From Candidatus Woesearchaeota archaeon (GTDB lineage Archaea > Nanobdellota > Nanobdellia > Woesearchaeales > DSVV01): a stretch of DNA of 6,005 bases. The notes under the pieces are model-generated. The model made no database searches, had not been told where the DNA came from, and saw only the letters and a program-made list of their open reading frames with translations. This document shows positions 1-6,005 of this stretch, one piece after another. The position numbers and the translations under genes are program-made. The number at the start of each line of letters is the position of its first letter. The stretch's first letter is position 1. The stretch is from positions 1-6,005 of the forward strand of contig JAHFMP010000064.1 of the NCBI GenBank assembly GCA_023267795.1, written 5' to 3'.

Positions 1-198
1 AGGCGGTTCTTGTTTCAGTGCACGTTCTTTGATTTTATTTGATAATTCAAAAACCAATTTGACGTTGACATCTGACTGAAGAAGTGCACGCTGTATTTCT
101 TTGACAAGTTCATTGACAAGTTTTTCGTCTACAAAAATTGCTTTTGCTATTTTGGAGAGTGTATTTTTCAAGCTATTACTCAGTGCGTCCAAGACCAT
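1..198 (-). CDS. srp54: Signal recognition particle 54 kDa protein SRP54 (N-terminal part, runs off left edge)
   Basis: SRP54 is the GTPase of the signal recognition particle; with 7S RNA it binds signal sequences on ribosomes and docks with FtsY at the membrane. Only 66 codons are visible, starting at an ATG (198-196) and open to the window edge. The translation begins MVLDALSNSLKNTL and contains AKAIFVDEKLVNELVKEIQ and RALLQSDVNVKLVFELS, the four-helix N domain typical of archaeal SRP54/Ffh, including the conserved ALLxxDVNVxLV motif. The G domain with its GTP-binding motifs and the methionine-rich M domain lie outside. A TATA-like box is centred 26.5 nt upstream of the ATG, so the mRNA is probably leaderless. 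It is divergent from the phosphoesterase gene. FtsY also has an N domain, but the start and the DVNV motif fit SRP54 better. Confidence 0.93.
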   Translation of the reverse strand, partial: MVLDALSNSLKNTLSKIAKAIFVDEKLVNELVKEIQRALLQSDVNVKLVFELSNKIKERALKQEPP

Positions 199-220
199 AT
201 ATCGTCAGAAGCCGGAATGA

Positions 221-228
221 TTTTTAAA
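221..228 (-). promoter_or_regulatory. TATA box for srp54
   Basis: On the minus strand this reads TTTAAAAA. Its centre is 26.5 nt upstream of the A of the srp54 ATG, which puts the expected archaeal transcription start at or next to the start codon. No Shine-Dalgarno sequence is seen before the ATG, in keeping with a leaderless transcript. Confidence 0.6.
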
Positions 229-251
229 TGTATTGTTGAAAAATAAACAAT

Positions 252-259
252 TTTATATT
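252..259 (+). promoter_or_regulatory. TATA box for the metallophosphoesterase gene
   Basis: TTTATATT, preceded by the A-rich stretch ataaacaa that could serve as a BRE (TFB recognition element). It is centred 26.5 nt before the ATG at 282, the spacing of a leaderless archaeal promoter. It lies 23 bp from the opposing srp54 TATA box, so the two promoters are back to back in one 83-bp region. Confidence 0.65.
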
Positions 260-281
260 CCTTCTCACTTTTTCCATCTCC

Positions 282-1022
282 ATGCAAATCTTTCCAAACA
301 TTGAAATCATTGACTTAGGGCTCTATTTTAAAAAATACAAACTCCTTGCAATCACTGATATACAGTTTGGTTATGAAGAATCATTAAACAAAAAAGGAGT
401 TCTTGTTCCACGTATTATTCATAAAGAAACGCTCCAGCGTATGGAAGCAATGCTTCAAGAATGTTGCAGCATTTCCAACACTAAAAAAATAGCTGCGGTG
501 CTTGTTAATGGCGACTTTAAGCATGAATTTGGAAATATCAGCGAAACAGAATGGCGTCATTGTATTAGATTTTTGAAACTGCTGCAGGAATATACAAATC
601 GCATCATTCTCGTCAAAGGAAATCATGATGCATTCCTTGAACCAATTGCAAAAACACGCGGCTTGGAAGTTGTTGATCATTATCTTCTCGATGACATTTT
701 GTTTGTTCATGGAGATAGAATACATACACTTGCAGTGGAGAAGAGAATAAACACACTCATTATTGGTCATGAACATCCGGCAGTCACAGTGAGCCAATGG
801 CCAAGAATAGAGAGATACAAAGCATTTTTAATAGGAAAATGGAAAAGCAAACAATTGATTGTGCTTCCATCGATGAATCTATGCACAGAAGGAAATGATG
901 TTCTCAAAGAAGCATTGTTGAGTCCATTTTTGAAAAACACCGATATTGGTTCTTTTGAAGCATATCTTCTTGCAGACAAGCCATATTATTTTGGGAAATT
1001 AAAAAATTTAAATAAATCATAG
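282..1022 (+). CDS. Calcineurin-like metallophosphoesterase, archaeal COG1407 type
   Basis: A 246-residue cytoplasmic protein with no signal peptide or membrane segment, full length for this family of archaeal ICC-like phosphoesterases. These are dimetal hydrolases of phosphoester bonds whose physiological substrate is mostly unknown. Metal-site motifs appear in the expected order: AITDIQFGYEESL (D26, Q28), VNGDFKHEFG (G77-D78, K80-H81), VKGNHD (G113-D116), VHGD (H143) and IGHEHP (G162-P166). The stretches GDxKHEFG and GHEHP are characteristic of COG1407. In the first motif the usual DxH is DIQ, so one metal-ligand histidine is a glutamine. The ATG at 282 fits both the family N-terminus and the TATA spacing. 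The gene stands alone, divergent from srp54 and convergent with the repeat-protein gene. The family is clear; the substrate cannot be named. Confidence 0.9.
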   Translation: MQIFPNIEIIDLGLYFKKYKLLAITDIQFGYEESLNKKGVLVPRIIHKETLQRMEAMLQECCSISNTKKIAAVLVNGDFKHEFGNISETEWRHCIRFLKLLQEYTNRIILVKGNHDAFLEPIAKTRGLEVVDHYLLDDILFVHGDRIHTLAVEKRINTLIIGHEHPAVTVSQWPRIERYKAFLIGKWKSKQLIVLPSMNLCTEGNDVLKEALLSPFLKNTDIGSFEAYLLADKPYYFGKLKNLNKS

Positions 1023-1050
1023 AGAATTTTGCATAAATAGCAAAGTTCTC
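1022..1050 (+). terminator. Hairpin between convergent genes, possible terminator or 3'-end structure
   Basis: An inverted repeat with 11-nt arms, GAGAATTTTGC (1022-1032) and GCAAAGTTCTC (1040-1050), and a 7-nt loop. It begins in the last base of the phosphoesterase stop codon. The one imperfect position (1027/1045) is a U-G wobble in plus-strand RNA but an A-C mismatch in minus-strand RNA, so the plus-strand transcript folds better. No strong U-run follows directly, so it is not a textbook intrinsic terminator. It may instead protect the mRNA 3' end. Confidence 0.5.
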
Positions 1051-1063
1051 CATAGGAAAAATT

Positions 1064-2290
1064 TTAATCCTCCACAGAAGAATAGCCTTCTTTATATCCC
1101 TTGATGTAAGAACCTCTATTGTAGCGGATTAATTTTGCATAATTTATTTCTTCTGTACTGCTAACATATCTTTTTGATTCCCATGTGTATGTATATGGAT
1201 TGCTTTGTTCTCCTGCTTCAGCATCTTCTAACCCTACTTCATAGCCAAGCTGATACACATACTCTGCATCTGTCAAATCTTCTGTACTCTCTCCTTTCAT
1301 TTCTTTTGCTGCAATTTCATACCCTTGCCTATATCCTTTGAGATAAGAAGCATCATCTGCTACTGCCTTTTCTACATCTGTTTTTGTAACACCATCCGGG
1401 AGCTTGTACCAACTCTTGCTGCTGTATTTTCCTGTATCATCATATCGCGCATTCAAAATCCATCCATAATTTGGCACTGTTTCAGGATTGCTCGCTTTGC
1501 CTTCTTCTGCATCAGCAGCTCCAAATTTATAACCAACATCATAAGCTGCTTTTTTCTGCTCTTCTCCAGATTGCTGTGAAGGAAGTGTACTTGATTGCCT
1601 GTGGACTGTTTTTGTTGTTGCTTCTGTTTCTCCAACAGTATATGCATCATACCCTTCTTTATATTTTTTGATAAATGTCCCTCTGTTTTCTCGTATCCAC
1701 TCATAAATATCCCGTACTTCTCTTCGTTCATCTTTTGCAAGATCATACATTATTTTAAGCGGTGCTTTTGAATTTTCTTTACTCGCATCACTATAGCCAG
1801 TTTCATAGGCAAGATTTTCAACTCCTTGCTCTGTATCAATTTTATCTAAATTCCATCTGTTATATGTTGTTGTTTTTGTTTCTGTTTGAACAGATCCTTC
1901 TTTTATAAGATCATACTCATTCATGAAATCACTGCTCACTGCTCTTTCTTTGTCATCATCTGCATCAGTATATCCAACTTTATAGCCAGCAGTATAACTT
2001 CCTTTATAGAGATACGCAAGTTCAGAGCAGAAATAATCACGATCATCTTTATTCACTCGCTTATACTTGTTGATAATTGAATTTGGTGTTGATGCTTTTT
2101 CATCACTTTGATCATCATAGCCATTTGTATAGCCGCATGCATACGATGCATCTTTAACAATTCCCCTCTCGCGCATCTCATTCAACGATGCATATTCTAC
2201 AGCAAGTGTAGTTGTTACTAAAAAAAGAAATACAAGAAATATTATTGTAATGATACTGATTGTTTTTTGTTTGTTGGTTATTTTGACCAC
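1064..2290 (-). CDS. Exported GY-repeat protein of unknown function
   Basis: I do not recognise this 408-residue protein. The N-terminus is basic (MVKITNKQK), followed by a hydrophobic segment at about residues 10-30 ending TTTLA, which could be a cleaved signal peptide or an anchor. The rest consists of four degenerate units at about residues 48-113, 157-217, 246-327 and 342-408. Each opens with a pattern like YxxGYxxGxxDA, usually followed by a short Ser/Asn/Pro element such as KASNP, and closes with a pattern like GSYIKGYKEGY. Unit cores are separated by variable acidic, Thr- or Ser-rich linkers. There are only two cysteines, C52 and C88, both in unit 1, and no catalytic motif is apparent. 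The start is GTG at 2290; the next in-frame methionine is residue 39, beyond the signal segment, so the GTG is needed. A surface or cell-envelope structural role is plausible but unproven. It is divergent from an exported Dsb-like gene. Confidence 0.85.
   Translation of the reverse strand: MVKITNKQKTISIITIIFLVFLFLVTTTLAVEYASLNEMRERGIVKDASYACGYTNGYDDQSDEKASTPNSIINKYKRVNKDDRDYFCSELAYLYKGSYTAGYKVGYTDADDDKERAVSSDFMNEYDLIKEGSVQTETKTTTYNRWNLDKIDTEQGVENLAYETGYSDASKENSKAPLKIMYDLAKDERREVRDIYEWIRENRGTFIKKYKEGYDAYTVGETEATTKTVHRQSSTLPSQQSGEEQKKAAYDVGYKFGAADAEEGKASNPETVPNYGWILNARYDDTGKYSSKSWYKLPDGVTKTDVEKAVADDASYLKGYRQGYEIAAKEMKGESTEDLTDAEYVYQLGYEVGLEDAEAGEQSNPYTYTWESKRYVSSTEEINYAKLIRYNRGSYIKGYKEGYSSVED
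1067..1267 (-). repeat. Protein repeat unit 4 of the GY-repeat protein
   Basis: Residues 342-408. It opens AEYVYQLGYEVGLEDAEAG, has the QSNP element, and closes NRGSYIKGYKEGY just before the C-terminus. It is the cleanest copy, with unit 3 as its closest relative in the opener. Confidence 0.7.
1310..1555 (-). repeat. Protein repeat unit 3 of the GY-repeat protein
   Basis: Residues 246-327. It opens KKAAYDVGYKFGAADAEEG, has KASNP, and closes DDASYLKGYRQGYE. It is longer than the other units because the middle holds an extra stretch containing YSSKSWYKLPDG. Confidence 0.7.
1640..1822 (-). repeat. Protein repeat unit 2 of the GY-repeat protein
   Basis: Residues 157-217. It opens VENLAYETGYSDAS and closes ENRGTFIKKYKEGYDAY. 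The opener lacks one GY step and the Ser-Asn-Pro element is degenerate (NSKAP), so this is the most diverged copy. Confidence 0.65.
1952..2149 (-). repeat. Protein repeat unit 1 of the GY-repeat protein
   Basis: Residues 48-113. It opens ASYACGYTNGYDD, has KASTP, and closes YKGSYTAGYKVGYTDADDD. It contains the protein's only two cysteines, C52 and C88. Confidence 0.7.
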
Positions 2291-2319
2291 CTCTACATAA
2301 TTTTTTCAAGTTATCCTAA

Positions 2320-2327
2320 TATTTAAA
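2320..2327 (-). promoter_or_regulatory. TATA box for the GY-repeat protein gene
   Basis: On the minus strand this reads TTTAAATA, a good archaeal TATA sequence. It is centred 33.5 nt upstream of the GTG start, about 7 nt further than at the other genes in the window, so a very short 5' leader is expected. A GAGGTG string overlaps the start codon itself and cannot act as a normally spaced ribosome-binding site. Confidence 0.55.
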
Positions 2328-2350
2328 GATTGTCTTTAGAAAACGTAATG

Positions 2351-2358
2351 TTTATATA
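2351..2358 (+). promoter_or_regulatory. TATA box that fixes the start of the Dsb-like gene
   Basis: TTTATATA, centred 26.5 nt before the ATG at 2381. The reading frame is open back to a TTG at 2330, but that start would lie upstream of the promoter and would bury the signal peptide behind 17 residues. The TATA position and the signal peptide both point to 2381. Confidence 0.7.
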
Positions 2359-2380
2359 CTATAAGCAGCAAAAAATAGCT

Positions 2381-3136
2381 ATGCAAAAAAGAGGATTATT
2401 ATGTATTCTTACTTTTCTTTTTATCTTAGTGCTATCTCTCTCTGTTTCTGCAAAATTATACATCACAAGCTATTGCGATGCTTCGCTTGAATCCTGCAGA
2501 GCACAAGATCAGGCACTTGTTCTTCTTGAACAAAAATATCCTTATGATATTGAAATTGATTATCTTTATTATTTTGACACTACAAATGCAAAAAGTTCAA
2601 TGGTGCAGATTGCTTTGGAATGTGCCAACAAACAGGGAATGAAAAAAATATATAAATCCACTATTCAAGAGCATCTTGAAGATCTTTCCAGATCTGCATT
2701 GAAAGCGTATGCGAATAGTGTTGGTCTTGTTGCAGCAAATTTTACATTTTGTCTTGATACACAGGCAACTGCATGGGATGTTTTGGATGAGGTTCTTACA
2801 GCAGATGATGATGGAGTAACAAGTTCCCCTTCTGTGCGTTTTAACATGGATGTTTATAGTGGCTCCCAGACATATACATCATTGGATGGTCTGATTCAAT
2901 TATATCTTGGTATTTCACCAGAAGAAAGCAAAGAAGAAACGTCACAACAAACACCTGAAGAGTATGTTTCTGAGCAAGAATCAAAACAAGAGCAGGAGAT
3001 TGTTGAAACTCCTTCTCCAAACACTCAAGAAATAAAATCATCTTCTCCTGAAGAAGAGAAGCAAACAGTTGAAGAACCTTTATTTTTCCGTGTTACTGCA
3101 CAATTTCGCAAATGGTTATCAGAAATATTTTCTTAG
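2381..3136 (+). CDS. Exported DsbA-like thioredoxin-fold protein with atypical cysteine motif
   Basis: A 251-residue protein. Residues 1-24 are a signal peptide: MQKRG, a hydrophobic core, then SVSA before the likely cleavage site. Residues 25-177 resemble the DsbA/thioredoxin_4 family. They show a first strand (KLYITSYC), an ALECANKQG segment (E80-C81-A82, Q85-G86), an FTFCLD segment (C124) and SSPSVRFN, whose P150 fits the cis-proline loop. In place of CxxC there is C32-x6-C39. C39 lies where the second active-site cysteine is expected, 14 residues before the tyrosine of LLEQKY, and the normal first position is L36. Residues about 180-233 are a disordered-looking Glu/Gln/Ser/Pro-rich stretch, followed by a short amphipathic tail, LFFRVTAQFRKWLSEIF. 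It probably acts outside the membrane, perhaps binding or rearranging disulfides; oxidase activity is uncertain. It is divergent from the exported repeat protein. Confidence 0.75.
   Translation: MQKRGLLCILTFLFILVLSLSVSAKLYITSYCDASLESCRAQDQALVLLEQKYPYDIEIDYLYYFDTTNAKSSMVQIALECANKQGMKKIYKSTIQEHLEDLSRSALKAYANSVGLVAANFTFCLDTQATAWDVLDEVLTADDDGVTSSPSVRFNMDVYSGSQTYTSLDGLIQLYLGISPEESKEETSQQTPEEYVSEQESKQEQEIVETPSPNTQEIKSSSPEEEKQTVEEPLFFRVTAQFRKWLSEIFS
2918..3079 (+). other. Acidic low-complexity stalk of the Dsb-like protein
   Basis: Residues 180-233 are dominated by Glu, Gln, Ser, Thr and Pro, with runs such as EESKEETSQQTPEE and SSSPEEEKQ. No hydrophobic core is possible here, so it is probably a flexible linker between the thioredoxin-like domain and the amphipathic C-terminal tail. 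Confidence 0.7.
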
Positions 3137-3145
3137 AACAGAAAA

Positions 3146-3154
3146 TTTATAAAT
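3146..3154 (+). promoter_or_regulatory. TATA box for the rpo11-gyrB operon
   Basis: TTTATAAAT, the best TATA match in the window, preceded by the purine-rich stretch cagaaaa that could be a BRE. It is centred about 27.5 nt before the GTG at 3177, so the operon mRNA probably starts at or beside the rpo11 start codon. It begins only 10 bp after the Dsb-like stop codon. Confidence 0.75.
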
Positions 3155-3176
3155 CATTGCTTTTTCTTGAATTGCC

Positions 3177-5359
<2,183 letters not shown>

Positions 5360-5360
5360 C

Positions 5361-5392
5361 AAAAAAAATAATATTCCTAACTATTTAAAAAA
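5361..5392 (-). terminator. Oligo-T terminator for the selenouridine synthase gene
   Basis: Downstream of the minus-strand stop, the transcribed-sense strand has a run of six T (5392-5387) and then eight T (5368-5361), the second reaching the gyrB stop. Archaeal RNA polymerase terminates at such oligo-T tracts without needing a hairpin. No comparable T-run serves gyrB on the plus strand in the 45-nt convergent gap. Confidence 0.55.
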
Positions 5393-5404
5393 CTCTATAA
5401 CCAT

Positions 5405-6005
5405 TTATTCTAAAAATTCCTGAAGTTCTTTGACAGCAATTTCTGTTTTGTCATTAGAAATTACTGTTGTATATCTCAACTTCTCAAGACTGTGATTGTA
5501 TAATGGATCATAATACTCTGTAAACAACGATTTCCACGCTTTTTCATATTCTTTTCTATCGAGACAAACAAGAATTTCCTCTTTTGTCTTATTGCTTATT
5601 CTTCGCATTGACTTTGTAATACATCGCATTTCTTCCTGTTTTTCTTCTGTGTCACAGTATTCTGCTGCAGCTGCTTTTTCTCTAGTTTCCATTGATCGTA
5701 TTATTTTTATTTTGATTCCCTGCTCCATTGCAGCGAAGAAAAAATTTGGAATAAAAACATTACCAATGCGCTTGCTTTCTCCCTCAACAAGAATATATTT
5801 TTCTTCTTTCAACTCTTCTAATCGCCGCAGCAAAAGATTTTCAAAACGTTTTTGGGTATTCTGTTTCATTCCAATGCCACCATACATGCTCCCACGATGG
5901 CCAGCAAGCGCTTCAAGATCAATACTGTTCGCAAATTTTTTTAGAAGTGCAGTTTTGCCAGTACATGTCAATCCATGAAGAACAACAATTTTTGGAATAA
6001 GTGTA
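5405..6005 (-). CDS. selU: tRNA 2-selenouridine synthase, P-loop domain (SelU/MnmH, runs off right edge)
   Basis: SelU/MnmH replaces sulfur by selenium at C2 of the wobble uridine (U34) in certain tRNAs, using selenophosphate and passing through a geranylated intermediate. About 200 C-terminal residues are visible. They show a Walker A motif HGLTCTGKT (about 5951-5977), then IDLEALAGHRGSMYGG, QNTQKRFENLL, VEGESKRIGNVFIP and, near the end, FTEYYDPLYNHS, all signatures of the YbbB/MnmH P-loop domain. The frame stays open to the edge (TLIPKIVVLHG precedes the Walker A threonine-cysteine), so a TTG at 5971 inside the motif is not the start. Bacterial enzymes have an N-terminal rhodanese domain with a catalytic cysteine. 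In methanogenic archaea the two domains are separate proteins. Which form this is cannot be seen. The stop faces gyrB. Confidence 0.88.
   Translation of the reverse strand, partial: TLIPKIVVLHGLTCTGKTALLKKFANSIDLEALAGHRGSMYGGIGMKQNTQKRFENLLLRRLEELKEEKYILVEGESKRIGNVFIPNFFFAAMEQGIKIKIIRSMETREKAAAAEYCDTEEKQEEMRCITKSMRRISNKTKEEILVCLDRKEYEKAWKSLFTEYYDPLYNHSLEKLRYTTVISNDKTEIAVKELQEFLE

Noticed and set aside
107..128. A short direct repeat containing TTGACAAGTT twice, possibly a regulatory iteron
   Set aside because: It lies within the SRP54 coding region and encodes the normal LVNELVKE helix.
384..797. A 137-codon minus-strand open frame inside the phosphoesterase gene
   Set aside because: It is antisense to conserved metal-site motifs and has a composition typical of a shadow frame.
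1067..2149. Recent DNA-level tandem repeats or a CRISPR-like array in the repeat-protein gene
   Set aside because: The similarity is at the protein level only; the unit lengths differ and the nucleotide copies are well diverged.
2330..2380. An upstream TTG start adding 17 residues to the Dsb-like protein
   Set aside because: It lies upstream of the TATA box at 2351-2358 and would place a non-signal stretch before an evident signal peptide.
5969..5971. TTG as the start of the selenouridine synthase gene
   Set aside because: It falls inside the Walker A motif; the frame continues upstream to the window edge with sequence that fits the preceding beta strand.
5592..5978. A 128-codon plus-strand open frame opposite the selenouridine synthase
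   Set aside because: The minus-strand frame carries the Walker A and other SelU motifs; the plus-strand translation is Ser/Phe/Arg-rich and antisense in character.

Overview
The window looks like a chromosomal segment of a DPANN-type archaeon, probably in the Woesearchaeota/Pacearchaeota neighbourhood (the lineage is inferred, the archaeal domain is well supported). The DNA is AT-rich and densely coded. It carries an archaeal-type SRP54, the archaeal RNA polymerase subunit Rpo11/L, a COG1407-type phosphoesterase and TATA-box promoters. Beside these sits a bacterial-type DNA gyrase B subunit, as found in several archaeal lineages. No mobile element, CRISPR array, rRNA or tRNA gene was seen.

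Layout, left to right. (1) 1-198, minus strand: the first 66 residues of SRP54, running off the left edge. (2) 282-1022, plus: a calcineurin-like metallophosphoesterase, divergent from SRP54 across an 83-bp region holding two TATA boxes. (3) A hairpin at 1022-1050 between convergent genes. (4) 1064-2290, minus: an unrecognised exported protein built of four GY-rich repeat units. (5) 2381-3136, plus: an exported DsbA-like thioredoxin-fold protein with an altered cysteine motif and an acidic tail, divergent from the repeat protein over 90 bp. (6) 3177-3446 rpo11 (rpoL) and 3452-5359 gyrB, plus, only 5 nt apart and probably one transcript. (7) 5405-6005, minus: the P-loop domain of the tRNA 2-selenouridine synthase (SelU/MnmH), running off the right edge and convergent with gyrB.

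How it works together. Most of the window is housekeeping: protein targeting (SRP54), transcription (Rpo11), DNA topology (GyrB) and wobble-uridine modification of tRNA (SelU). The accessory part is the divergent pair of exported proteins in the middle. One is a repeat protein whose only two cysteines fall in its first repeat; the other is a Dsb-like protein. They may act together at the cell surface, but this is inference.

A consistent regulatory pattern runs through the window. Four genes have a TATA box centred 26.5-27.5 nt upstream of the start codon, the geometry expected for leaderless mRNAs. This also fixes the start of the Dsb-like protein at 2381 and not further upstream.

The strongest candidates for something undescribed are the GY-repeat exported protein and its divergent Dsb-like partner. 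The selenouridine synthase in a probable DPANN genome is also worth following up.
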